From Gp6-AA40 sp050742535 (lineage in GTDB: Bacteria; Acidobacteriota; Vicinamibacteria; Vicinamibacterales; UBA2999): a DNA stretch of 9,445 nucleotides. The stretch's first letter is position 1. Every line of letters begins with the position of its first letter. The DNA is taken from the NCBI GenBank assembly GCA_050742535.1, contig JBOGIQ010000240.1, positions 1-9,445 on the forward strand, given 5' to 3'. Made by a program: the position numbers and the translations under genes. The notes below the pieces were generated by a model. That model searched no databases and was not told the origin of the DNA. It was given only the letters and a program-made list of their open reading frames with translations. Shown here in pieces: positions 1-6,357 of the stretch.

Positions 1-15
1 GCGCGTTGAAGGGGC

Positions 16-33
16 TGCCGCCGGAAGGCGGCA
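16..33. repeat. Short intergenic hairpin (7-bp stem, GGAA loop)
   Basis: TGCCGCC at 16-22 pairs perfectly with GGCGGCA at 27-33 around a GGAA loop, which is a GNRA-type tetraloop. No T-run follows, so it is not a classical intrinsic terminator for a plus-strand gene. It resembles the other GC-rich hairpins between genes in this window and may belong to the same dispersed family, although it lacks the GTAG/CTAC flanks seen in several of them. A TGA at 7-9 could be the stop of a gene to the left, but two codons are not enough to claim one. Confidence 0.5.
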
Positions 34-84
34 CTCGACATCGGGTCCCAATCCGAGGATCATCAGCGCGAGCAGAGGTTTGCC

Positions 85-489
85 ATGAAGCGACCACACT
101 ATGTGTTCCTTGCGCTGATGCTGTCCGCGGGCGCCGCGGCACCGCTGATGGCGCATCACTCGTTCGCGGCTCACTACGACATGCAGAAGCCGATCACCAT
201 TCAGGGCACGCTGGTGAACGTGCGCCTGACGAACCCGCATTCCTGGTTCTTTCTCGACGTCAAGGAATCGGACGGCACGATGTCCCGCTGGTCGTTCGAA
301 GCCGGCACGCCGAGCGGCATGATTCGCAACGGCTACAAGGCCGCGGAGTTGCCGTCGGGGACGGTGGTGACGATTACCGGTTTCCCCGCACGCGACAAAC
401 AGAAGGTAGGCATGCTGCAGCGGCTGACGACCGCTGATGGAAAGACCTTCGGCATGTTCGGCCCGCAGGAAAGCCCTGGAGCAAAGTGA
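85..489 (+). CDS. DUF6152 family exported protein
   Basis: A 134-residue protein. Residues 1-23 look like a Sec signal peptide: MKR, then a hydrophobic stretch, then a cleavable LMA. Cleavage after A23 would leave a mature N-terminus beginning HHSFAAHYD, which is the hallmark of the DUF6152 family. The core has the NPHSW motif (residues 50-54), a W-S-F-E segment near 69-72 and G-x-x-V-x-I-T-G-F-P near 92-101. The last two look like short beta strands, possibly a small OB-like barrel (inference). The start is supported by AGAGG at 74-78, six bases before the ATG. The stop overlaps the GTG start option of the next gene, so the two are almost certainly translationally coupled. DUF6152 proteins are known as small exported proteins of unknown function. 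Mature residues H24, H25, H30 and H52 could bind metal, but this is speculation. Confidence 0.88.
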   Translation: MKRPHYVFLALMLSAGAAAPLMAHHSFAAHYDMQKPITIQGTLVNVRLTNPHSWFFLDVKESDGTMSRWSFEAGTPSGMIRNGYKAAELPSGTVVTITGFPARDKQKVGMLQRLTTADGKTFGMFGPQESPGAK

Positions 490-1316
490 TCGCCATGAAG
501 CCGCACTTCAGCGTCACTGCCTTCAGCGTCACTGCCTTCAGCAGCACGGCCTTCAGCGTCACGGCGTTGTTCGCATTGACGCTCGGCCCCATCGCGCTGG
601 CCGCGCAGCAGGGCGGAGCGGGGCCTGCGCCGCAGGCGAGCGGGACACCGGCGGAACCAGCGCCGCGCATGACCGATGGAAAGCCGGACCTGTCTGGCGT
701 GTGGTGGACAGGAGGAGATGTCGGCGGCCGCGGCTTCGGCGGGGGCCGCGGGCGCGGTGGTGGACGAGGCGCCGGCCCGGCGCCGCCGACCTTCACTGGT
801 CTCTATACGCCGTCGGCAGCCGCGGCTGCGAAGAAGCTGACGGATAACGACGACCCGACGCTCAAGTGCATGCCCACCGCGTTCGGCACGCTGAACGTCA
901 GCATGTTCGACGTCGGCGCCGTCGCGCAGATCGTGTCGACGCCGAAGTTCATCGTCATGCTGACCGAGACGTTCCACGGCTACCGTCTCGTCCCGACCGA
1001 CGGACGTGCCCATCGTGCCGAGGTGCCGCCGTCATTTCGCGGCGATGCGGTCGGGCGTTGGGAGGGCGACGACTTCGTTGTCGAAACGAGGAACTTCACC
1101 GACAACACGTGGATCTGGGCGGAAGGCCGGGCGTCCCCGCATTCCGATCAGCTGCGGATTGTCGAACGCTACCGTCGGGTGGACCGGAATACGCTGGAGA
1201 TCGAAGCGACGCTCCACGATCCGAAGGTGTTGACGGCACCATGGACCGTGCCGAAGCAGACGCTGGTGCTGGCGCCGTTCGACCAGATCCTGCCGCTCAA
1301 CTGCGCTGAGTTGTAG
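486..1316 (+). CDS. Exported protein of unknown function with 'DGKPDLSGVW' motif, DUF6152 partner
   Basis: GTG at 486 overlaps the upstream stop by four bases and has GGAG at 478-481, only four bases away. ATG at 495 would give 273 residues with a signal peptide starting MKPH. Numbering here is from that ATG. Residues 5-24 are four copies of F-S-V/S-T-A encoded by a 15-bp tandem repeat, followed by LFALTLGPIALAA, a plausible end of a signal peptide. The mature part has a Pro/Ala/Gly stretch, then TDGKPDLSGVW (60-70), then a Gly/Arg-rich insertion at about 74-94. The conserved body includes WEGDDFVVET (189-198), PHSDQLRIVERYRR (215-228) and C125 and C270, which could pair. I recognise the pattern from many secreted proteins of Acidobacteriota annotated only as hypothetical. 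They often sit beside DUF6152, but no biochemical role is known to me. The stop TAG is embedded in the GTAG of the following hairpin. Confidence 0.85.
   Translation: MIAMKPHFSVTAFSVTAFSSTAFSVTALFALTLGPIALAAQQGGAGPAPQASGTPAEPAPRMTDGKPDLSGVWWTGGDVGGRGFGGGRGRGGGRGAGPAPPTFTGLYTPSAAAAAKKLTDNDDPTLKCMPTAFGTLNVSMFDVGAVAQIVSTPKFIVMLTETFHGYRLVPTDGRAHRAEVPPSFRGDAVGRWEGDDFVVETRNFTDNTWIWAEGRASPHSDQLRIVERYRRVDRNTLEIEATLHDPKVLTAPWTVPKQTLVLAPFDQILPLNCAEL
507..566 (+). repeat. 15-bp tandem repeat, four copies, inside a signal peptide
   Basis: Units are at 507-521, 522-536, 537-551 and 552-566. The first two are identical (TTCAGCGTCACTGCC). The third has AGC for the second GTC-position codon and ACG for ACT, and the fourth ends ACGGCG. 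Each unit is in frame and encodes FSVTA (FSSTA in unit three), so copy number can change the length of the signal peptide without shifting the frame. Confidence 0.95.
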
Positions 1317-1337
1317 GGCACCCTTTTCAAGGGTGCC
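1317..1337. repeat. Hairpin after the exported-protein gene, GTAG-flanked family copy 1
   Basis: GGCACCC at 1317-1323 pairs with GGGTGCC at 1331-1337 around a TTTTCAA loop. The preceding GTAG (1313-1316) contains the stop codon of the upstream gene. No T-run follows, so it may end transcription inefficiently or only stabilise the 3' end of the mRNA. It is a near-duplicate of the hairpin 35 bases downstream. Confidence 0.65.
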
Positions 1338-1351
1338 GCTCAGTACCGTAG

Positions 1352-1371
1352 GGCGCCCTTTCACGGGCGCC
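1352..1371. repeat. Hairpin overlapping the TerB-like gene stop, GTAG-flanked family copy 2
   Basis: GGCGCCC at 1352-1358 pairs with GGGCGCC at 1365-1371 around TTTCAC. GTAG precedes it at 1348-1351. The TCA at 1361-1363, the stop of the minus-strand gene, lies in the loop and the last codons lie in the right arm, so the element is partly inside the coding sequence. Together with the hairpin at 1317-1337 it fills the gap between two convergent genes. Confidence 0.65.
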
Positions 1372-1885
1372 GATCGGATACGCCGGGCAGGTAGCGTTTG
1401 TGCGACACGCGCAGCGCGACCAGGTCCGGCTGCTGGATGCCAAGCTCCTTGGCGATGCGGTGAATCTCGGCTTCCTCGGCGAGCGAGATCGACTCGTCCG
1501 TCGCTGATACCGCGAAGAGGCACCGCATCAGCGCCAGCTTCTGCTCGTAGCTCGCCATCGCCGAGAACTCGCGCGCGACGAGAAAGTTGGCGGTTCCGCC
1601 AAAGAGCAGGTTGCTCGTCTTCGCTAATTGAACGACCACCATCGCCTGGTCCGCCGCGATCTGTCCCTCCTCGGTCACGAGCGCTTCCATCGCCGTGGTC
1701 TCTTCCGCCGAAACGTGTTGATCCGCGTGTGCGACGCGCCCGAGGAGATAGGCGAACGCGGCGAGAAAGCGTGCGCGATCGGGTTCGAGCTGATCGAGCG
1801 CATTGAGGGTGTCACGGAGCGGCGCGAACTCGCGCTCCTGCGGCTCGCCGACGCGCATCCATCCACGCAGTGTCTTCAGAGGCAT
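1361..1885 (-). CDS. TerB-family protein (tellurite-resistance TerB-like)
   Basis: A 174-residue, mostly alpha-helical, soluble protein with no signal peptide or membrane segment, so probably cytoplasmic. Two similar acidic motifs mark the TerB fold: ADQHVSAEE (54-62) in the first half and ATDESISLAEEAEI (128-141) in the second. Each has the D-x-x-[VI]-S-x-x-E pattern linked to metal binding in TerB. Between them lies a Gly-containing linker (LLFGGTANF, 93-101). TerB domains occur in tellurite-resistance operons and in many stand-alone proteins of unclear role, and no other ter gene is present here. A role in tellurite resistance should therefore not be assumed. The ATG at 1885 has no obvious Shine-Dalgarno sequence. 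M10 is an alternative start. The gene is divergent from the AsmA-family gene. Confidence 0.85.
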   Translation of the reverse strand: MPLKTLRGWMRVGEPQEREFAPLRDTLNALDQLEPDRARFLAAFAYLLGRVAHADQHVSAEETTAMEALVTEEGQIAADQAMVVVQLAKTSNLLFGGTANFLVAREFSAMASYEQKLALMRCLFAVSATDESISLAEEAEIHRIAKELGIQQPDLVALRVSHKRYLPGVSDRRP

Positions 1886-1893
1886 GCCGGCAA

Positions 1894-1943
1894 GTAGAGG
1901 GTCCGCCTAAAGGCGGACACTACGAGAAAGGCGGACACTACGA
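1894..1943. repeat. GTAG/CTAC-flanked hairpin with an 18-bp tandem repeat
   Basis: GTCCGCC at 1901-1907 pairs with GGCGGAC at 1912-1918 around a TAAA loop, flanked by GTAG at 1894-1897 and CTAC at 1920-1923. The right arm and flank are then repeated: AAAGGCGGACACTACGA occurs at 1909-1925 and again at 1927-1943, an 18-bp period. Read in frame it encodes KGGHYE-KGGHYD. I recall KGGHY-like peptides at badly predicted N-termini in this phylum. The element lies between divergent genes, so it is not a terminator of either one. Confidence 0.8.
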
Positions 1944-1983
1944 TACTGGTTTTTTTGGCGAACTTGGTGCACCTTCTCCTGAC

Positions 1984-3468
1984 GTGCTTCGACGACTCGT
2001 TCTGCTGATCGGCGGGGTGGCAGCCCTCCTCGTCATCGTTACCGCCGCCGCTGCCTACTGGTTCTTCGCGCGCGACGGCTTCCGGCAGGCGCTCGAGGCG
2101 CAGGCGACGGCGTGGCTCGGCCACCCGGTTCGCATCAGCGCCGCCCGCGTCCAGTTCCTGCCGCGCCTGGCAGTCGAACTGCGGGACGTCCGGGTCGGTG
2201 AGCCGGTCCAGCTCACGCTGGACGACATCGATCTCGCATCGGATCTGCGACCGCTCTTCAACGGCCGGATCGAAAACGCCGACGTCGCGATATCCGGCAG
2301 CCGCATCGACCTGCCGCTTCCGTTCGGCCTGCCGGAAGAGTCGGGCCGCGGCGCGGGCGCCGATTCCGGCGCCCCCGTGCGCATCGTCTCGATCAAATCG
2401 ATTGCGTTGCGGTCGGTCAGGCTCCGCAGCCGCGGCCGTGAAATCGTGGTGTCAGCGGATTCCGCGTATGGCGGCACCGCGCTCGCGCTGAACAGCTTCA
2501 CCGCCGAGAGCGGCGGCACGACGCTCGAGGCCGAGGGCCTGATGGTGTTGACGCCACGCATCGATGCGCGTATCAACGCCGTTGCGAACCGGCTCGATCT
2601 CGACGAGTTGCTTGCCCTTGCGGATGCGTTCGCGCCGGCATCGAGCGGTTCCCGTCAGGACGCGGGGCAGTCGCCACGAGTTGCGGCCAACATCAGCGCC
2701 GAGGAGGCAACGGCGGGTGGCATCAAGGTCCGGAATCTCACAACCACGCTCGTGCGAGACGGCAGTTCGGTTTCGCTGACCCCGCTTCAGTTCGAGGCCT
2801 TTGGCGGCCGTTACGCAAGCTCGATCCAGGCGCGCGTCGGCAAACAACTGTCCGCCACAATCGAATCGAAAATCGAAAACGTCGATGTCGCCCAGCTGGC
2901 GGCATTTGGCGGTTCGCCCGACTCGGTCACCGGCACCCTGAGCGGTACCGGCAAGTTCACCGGCTCGGGCCCCGATTTCGCGCAGCTGCTGCACAACGCC
3001 AGTGGCAGCGGATCCGCGTCGATCGTCAACGGATCCATCCGGCGACTGAATCTCGTTCGGACGGTCGTCCTCTTCTTCGGCCGCCCGGCGCCGGACGCCG
3101 GTGAGAGCACCGACCGCTTCGATCGCCTCGACGCGCGATTCTCCCTGGCCAACCGCGTCGTGAGGGCAGAGCCAATGTCGCTCAATGCGCCGGACGCAGA
3201 TATGGCGGGTTCCGGCACGCTGAACCTCGAGACGGATGCGCTCGACGGCCGCGTCGACGTCACGCTGTCGGAAGCACTGTCACGCCAGGCAGGGACGGAC
3301 CTGATCCGCTACACGCGAGAGGGCAACCGCGTCGTCCTGCCGGCGGCAATCGGCGGCACGCTGAAGAACCCACGCCTGACGATCGACGTCGGAGCGGCGG
3401 CAAAGCGCGGCCTGAGAAACGAGGTCGAACGTCGGATGAAGGGCATCCTCGACGGCCTCGGGCGTTGA
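1984..3468 (+). CDS. AsmA family envelope protein
   Basis: The open frame reaches back to a GTG at 1870. That start would overlap the divergent gene and translate the intergenic repeat, so I prefer the in-frame GTG at 1984, which gives 494 residues. No good Shine-Dalgarno sequence is seen at either site. The protein begins VLRRLVLLIGG, followed by one transmembrane helix (to about residue 26), then the AsmA N-terminal region with repeated short amphipathic beta strands (for example VELRDVRVGE and DIDLASDLRPLFNGRIENADVAI). The C-terminal third has the typical AsmA_2-like run: TGTLSGTGKFTGSG, then LLHNASGSGSASIVNGSIR and RLNLVRTVVLFFG. It ends with IGGTLKNPRLTIDVG and a basic helix. AsmA proteins are inner-membrane-anchored periplasmic proteins linked to lipid transport and outer-membrane assembly. 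This one is in the shorter size range of the family. Its exact cargo cannot be read from sequence. Confidence 0.85.
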   Translation: MLRRLVLLIGGVAALLVIVTAAAAYWFFARDGFRQALEAQATAWLGHPVRISAARVQFLPRLAVELRDVRVGEPVQLTLDDIDLASDLRPLFNGRIENADVAISGSRIDLPLPFGLPEESGRGAGADSGAPVRIVSIKSIALRSVRLRSRGREIVVSADSAYGGTALALNSFTAESGGTTLEAEGLMVLTPRIDARINAVANRLDLDELLALADAFAPASSGSRQDAGQSPRVAANISAEEATAGGIKVRNLTTTLVRDGSSVSLTPLQFEAFGGRYASSIQARVGKQLSATIESKIENVDVAQLAAFGGSPDSVTGTLSGTGKFTGSGPDFAQLLHNASGSGSASIVNGSIRRLNLVRTVVLFFGRPAPDAGESTDRFDRLDARFSLANRVVRAEPMSLNAPDADMAGSGTLNLETDALDGRVDVTLSEALSRQAGTDLIRYTREGNRVVLPAAIGGTLKNPRLTIDVGAAAKRGLRNEVERRMKGILDGLGR

Positions 3469-3471
3469 AGA

Positions 3472-3498
3472 AGAGGCCGACCCTGAAGGTCGGCCTCT
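3472..3498 (+). terminator. Strong 11-bp hairpin after the AsmA-family gene
   Basis: AGAGGCCGACC at 3472-3482 pairs perfectly with GGTCGGCCTCT at 3488-3498, with loop CTGAA, four bases after the TGA. It is positioned as a transcription terminator, but only ACAAGTTG follows, with no T-run. It ends in CTAC (3497-3500) and resembles the other intergenic hairpins, so it may be a repeat-family member that also limits read-through or protects the transcript. The remaining 127 bases before the next gene show only weak promoter-like sequence (for example TTGTCG at 3504-3509 with no good -10 hexamer). Confidence 0.6.
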
Positions 3499-3625
3499 AC
3501 AAGTTGTCGCACTGTGTCGTCTCCTGTCATATCGCTCGCCGTCTCTGACCCCGTTAGCTCTGCAAGTCGACGTAGATAAACGGCTAAGCGCTGTCCGGCG
3601 CATCGGACGTGCCGATACCACGGGC

Positions 3626-4648
3626 ATGTTGAGCCCGGGTTCCGACTCCACGGCCGCTCCGACCGCCGCCGACGCGGCCGCCCACATTCGCCCGCCGAGC
3701 GTCCTCATCGTCGACGATGACGCGGCGATTCGGCACCTGTTCGAACGCTGGCTGTCGTCGCACGGTTACGCCGTTGCGAGCGCGGCCGATGGCGAACAAG
3801 CGCTGGAGGCCGTCCGACAGCAGCCGCCGGATGTCGTGCTGCTCGACGTGGCGATGCCGAAACTCAGCGGCGTCGACGTGTGCAGGCGGATCAAGCAGGA
3901 CAGCGCCACGCGTCTGACCCCGGTGATTCTCGTGAGCGCCGTGGACGGCGTCGCCGATCGCATCTCCGGCCTTGCCGCCGGGGCGGACGACTTCCTGAGC
4001 AAGCCGGTGAACCCTGCGGAGTTGTTGACACGGGTCGGCGCTGTGGTTCGCGTCAAGCGCTACACCGACGATCTCGACTCGGCCGCCTCGATCATCACCA
4101 CGCTCGCCACGATGATCGAATCGCGCGACGGACACTCCGAGGGCCACTGCTACCGGATGGCCAACTACGCCGCGGCGCTCGGCCGCCGGCTGAATCTCGA
4201 TGCCGACGACATGCAGGCGCTTCGCCGCGGCGGCATCCTGCACGACATCGGGATGCTCGCCATTCCCGAGTCCGTCATTCTGAAGTCCGGTCCGCTCGAT
4301 CCGGATGAGTTCGACGTCGTGAAGACCCATACGACGGTCGGCGATTCCCTCTGCGCGAACCTCCGCTCGCTGCAGCCAGTGCGCCCGATCGTGCGGCACC
4401 ACCACGAGCGTCGCGACGGCTCTGGCTATCCGGATGGTCTTCAGGGCGACGCGATCCCGCTCCTCGCGCAGATCATCGGCATCGTCGACGTTTACGACGC
4501 CGTTACGACGAAACGTGCCTACCAGCGATCGAAATCGGCGGACGATGCGATCGGAATCCTGCGGAGGGAAGTGGACAAAGGCTGGCGATCGCACGATCTG
4601 GTGGAAGAGTTCATCTCGCTGATCGGCGACGGCAGGCTTCCGAGCTAG
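3626..4648 (+). CDS. Response regulator with HD-GYP output domain (RpfG type, candidate c-di-GMP phosphodiesterase)
   Basis: A 340-residue cytoplasmic protein with a receiver domain at about 25-143 and an HD-GYP domain at about 150-335. The receiver has the acidic pocket D30-D32, phospho-acceptor D74 (VLLDVAMP), S104 and K126, so it should be phosphorylated by a histidine kinase, which is not in this window. The HD-GYP domain keeps H174, the H206-D207 pair (LHDIG), H235, H259-H260 with E261, the DGSGYP signature (264-269) and D288, the usual metal-binding set. HD-GYP domains hydrolyse c-di-GMP to pGpG or GMP. The usual HDIGK lysine is M210 here. The ATG at 3626 has only a weak GGG-like upstream sequence, and the 24-residue Ala/Thr/Pro-rich leader before the receiver may be a short disordered tail or a start set too far upstream. 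The stop interlocks with that of the convergent kinase gene. Confidence 0.93.
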   Translation: MLSPGSDSTAAPTAADAAAHIRPPSVLIVDDDAAIRHLFERWLSSHGYAVASAADGEQALEAVRQQPPDVVLLDVAMPKLSGVDVCRRIKQDSATRLTPVILVSAVDGVADRISGLAAGADDFLSKPVNPAELLTRVGAVVRVKRYTDDLDSAASIITTLATMIESRDGHSEGHCYRMANYAAALGRRLNLDADDMQALRRGGILHDIGMLAIPESVILKSGPLDPDEFDVVKTHTTVGDSLCANLRSLQPVRPIVRHHHERRDGSGYPDGLQGDAIPLLAQIIGIVDVYDAVTTKRAYQRSKSADDAIGILRREVDKGWRSHDLVEEFISLIGDGRLPS

Positions 4649-6237
4649 TTGTTCTGTTTTCCGACCACGATCCGTGGACGCGGCAGATTGGGCACGCGGC
4701 CGTAGTCGAGCTGCACGTTTGAGCGCGTCGCCCAGGACACGAGGGCCTTTATACCCGGCGTTATCATCGGCGCAGCGAGGGCGAGCCCTGCCCGTGGTAC
4801 CGCAAGCTCGGTGGTGCTGGCATTCGTCCAGCCGCCGCTCGAGAGCACGTCACGAATCTGAAGCGCTATCCGCATCGCCTCTGGATCGTTTGCCGCGTAG
4901 ACCAGGTCATAGGTTTCAGGCGGCACGTTGCGCAACATCTTGACGAGCGCGGGGCTGGCGGTGCCGAAGCCGCGCGCCGTGCGCGGACGCAAACCGCGGC
5001 CTGCCTCTGGCGCGTTCCCCACGTCGACATCGACGTTGGGCGCCGCGGGTGAGGGAATCAGGGGCGTCTGCGATGGGGGATTCGGGATCGGGGTGTCGGT
5101 CTGGGTCCGCGGCGTCGCACTGCCTGGAGGCTCTGTTCTTGGCGGAGGCGTGGGACGCGGGGCAACGGGCTCGGCTGCCTGAGGCGTGGGAGGCGGCTGC
5201 TGCTGGGCAGGCGACGGAAGCGGGTTCTGTTGCGCCGTGCGTGGCGGGTCCTCGGGCCCTCGCCCATTCCACAGAAACCAGGGAACGAACGACGCGACCG
5301 CGAACAACGCGACGATCAGGACGCCCATACGCGAGCGCCGCGCAGGAAGGACCGCTGCGCGTACTGGTGTTTCAACAGCACCGTGCTCGCCGCGTTTCAC
5401 ACGCGCCAGATCGTCGCGAAGCTCCGCCGCCGTCTGCCAACGCTGCGCTCGATCCTTTTCGAGCGCTCTCAGAATCGCCTGCTCGAGCCGCGGCGGGAGC
5501 CCGGCACGATGCGTTCGCGGCAGCGCCGGCTCCTGCGCGAGAATACCGGCGGCGACAACGGCGATCGTCGAGCCGGCGAAGGCGCGCTGTCCCGTCGCCA
5601 TCTCGTACAGCACCAGGCCGAATGAAAAGAGATCCGTGCGGACGTCCAGCGGCTCGCCGCGCAGCTGCTCCGGCGACATGTAGGCGACGGTTCCGAGCGC
5701 CGTTCCGGTAACCGTCAGCGCCTCCTCGACGGCGCGCGTCATGTCGGCGTCGGATTCGCGGACACTCTTGGCGAGGCCGAAGTCGAGGATCTTGACGATG
5801 CCGCGCGTCGTGATGAACACGTTCGCGGGCTTCAGGTCGCGATGGATCAAGCCGCGGCCGTGCGCGGCGTCGAGCGCATCGGCGATCGCGATGCCGTAGT
5901 CGACGACCTGTTCGAGGTCGAGCGGGCCACGCTCGAGGCGCGCCTGCATCGTTTCACCCTCGAGCCGCTCCATGACGAGAAAGCCGTGGCCGTCAGCGTC
6001 GCCGATGTCGTGGAGCGCACAGATGTTCGGGTGGTTCAGCGCGGCGATGGAGCGCGCCTCGCGATCGAATCGCGCCCGCGCCGAGGCGTCCTGGGCCAGC
6101 GCCGCCGGCAACACCTTGATGGCGACGGCGCGATCGAGCCGCGTATCCCGCGCCTCGTAGACCTCGCCCATTCCGCCGGCGCCCAGCGGCTTGACGATCT
6201 CGTACGGTCCAAGCCGTGTCCCCGGGGCGGCCTGCAT
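4645..6237 (-). CDS. Transmembrane serine/threonine protein kinase (PknB type) with Pro-rich periplasmic region
   Basis: A 530-residue Hanks-type kinase. The kinase domain (about 12-278) has the Gly loop GAGGMGEV (19-26), K41, E60, catalytic HRDLKPAN (132-139), DFGLA (152-156), an activation segment GTVAYMSPE (182-190) and DLFSFGLVLYEM (202-213), all intact, so it should be active. A basic juxtamembrane region leads to one transmembrane helix at about 304-323, then a Pro/Thr/Gln-rich linker (330-400) and a C-terminal folded region of about 100 residues (425-525). With one helix the tail is predicted to be periplasmic. It carries no PASTA repeats and no TPR or WD40 domains, which other kinases of this phylum often have. 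It contains NDPEAMRIALQIRDVLSSGGW (first 20 at 450-469), with an alpha/beta pattern, and ends with RIVVGK. It may be the sensor. The ATG at 6237 has no clear Shine-Dalgarno sequence. The gene is monocistronic, divergent from the iron operon and convergent with the HD-GYP gene. Confidence 0.93.
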   Translation of the reverse strand: MQAAPGTRLGPYEIVKPLGAGGMGEVYEARDTRLDRAVAIKVLPAALAQDASARARFDREARSIAALNHPNICALHDIGDADGHGFLVMERLEGETMQARLERGPLDLEQVVDYGIAIADALDAAHGRGLIHRDLKPANVFITTRGIVKILDFGLAKSVRESDADMTRAVEEALTVTGTALGTVAYMSPEQLRGEPLDVRTDLFSFGLVLYEMATGQRAFAGSTIAVVAAGILAQEPALPRTHRAGLPPRLEQAILRALEKDRAQRWQTAAELRDDLARVKRGEHGAVETPVRAAVLPARRSRMGVLIVALFAVASFVPWFLWNGRGPEDPPRTAQQNPLPSPAQQQPPPTPQAAEPVAPRPTPPPRTEPPGSATPRTQTDTPIPNPPSQTPLIPSPAAPNVDVDVGNAPEAGRGLRPRTARGFGTASPALVKMLRNVPPETYDLVYAANDPEAMRIALQIRDVLSSGGWTNASTTELAVPRAGLALAAPMITPGIKALVSWATRSNVQLDYGRVPNLPRPRIVVGKQNN

Positions 6238-6282
6238 GAAGGATTCGGATTCTACGGCGAATCAGGTCTTGCCTTCGGTCGC

Positions 6283-6310
6283 TTGACGGACCGAATTGGT
6301 CGGAGATAGA
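6283..6310 (+). promoter_or_regulatory. Weak sigma-70-like promoter candidate for the iron operon
   Basis: TTGACG at 6283-6288 is a good -35 match. GATAGA at 6305-6310 is only a three-of-six -10 match, 16 bases downstream. The predicted start of transcription, near 6317, would fall just before the Fur-like palindrome. The spacing fits repression, but the -10 is poor and this is inference. Confidence 0.25.
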
Positions 6311-6325
6311 CTCCTGAATCGAAAG

Positions 6326-6340
6326 TGAGACTCAGTCTCG
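6326..6340. promoter_or_regulatory. Fur-like inverted repeat operator candidate
   Basis: GAGACT-C-AGTCTC (6327-6339) is a perfect 6-1-6 inverted repeat. With the neighbouring T (6326) it matches most positions of the 7-1-7 Fur pattern TGAGAATNATTCTCA, with C for A and G for T in the inner positions and G instead of the final A. It lies in the divergent region 175 bases before the PepSY gene and 89 bases before the kinase start. The iron-uptake genes make Fur-type control of the plus-strand operon the likelier reading. No fur gene is in the window. Confidence 0.4.
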
Positions 6341-6357
6341 CGATGTTGGTTTAGCGT

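Noticed and set aside
1..9. End of a gene running in from the left (GCG CGT TGA)
   Set aside because: Two codons and a stop give no evidence of coding.
1361..1885. Tellurite resistance operon
   Set aside because: Only a single TerB-like protein is present. No other ter genes are near, so the resistance role is not supported.
1870..1983. GTG 1870 as the start of the AsmA-family gene
   Set aside because: It would overlap the divergent TerB-like gene and translate the intergenic hairpin repeat, with no Shine-Dalgarno sequence.
3584..4594. A 336-codon minus-strand frame opposite the HD-GYP gene
   Set aside because: It is Arg/His/Gly-rich with no motifs, and the plus strand carries a complete response regulator with intact catalytic residues.
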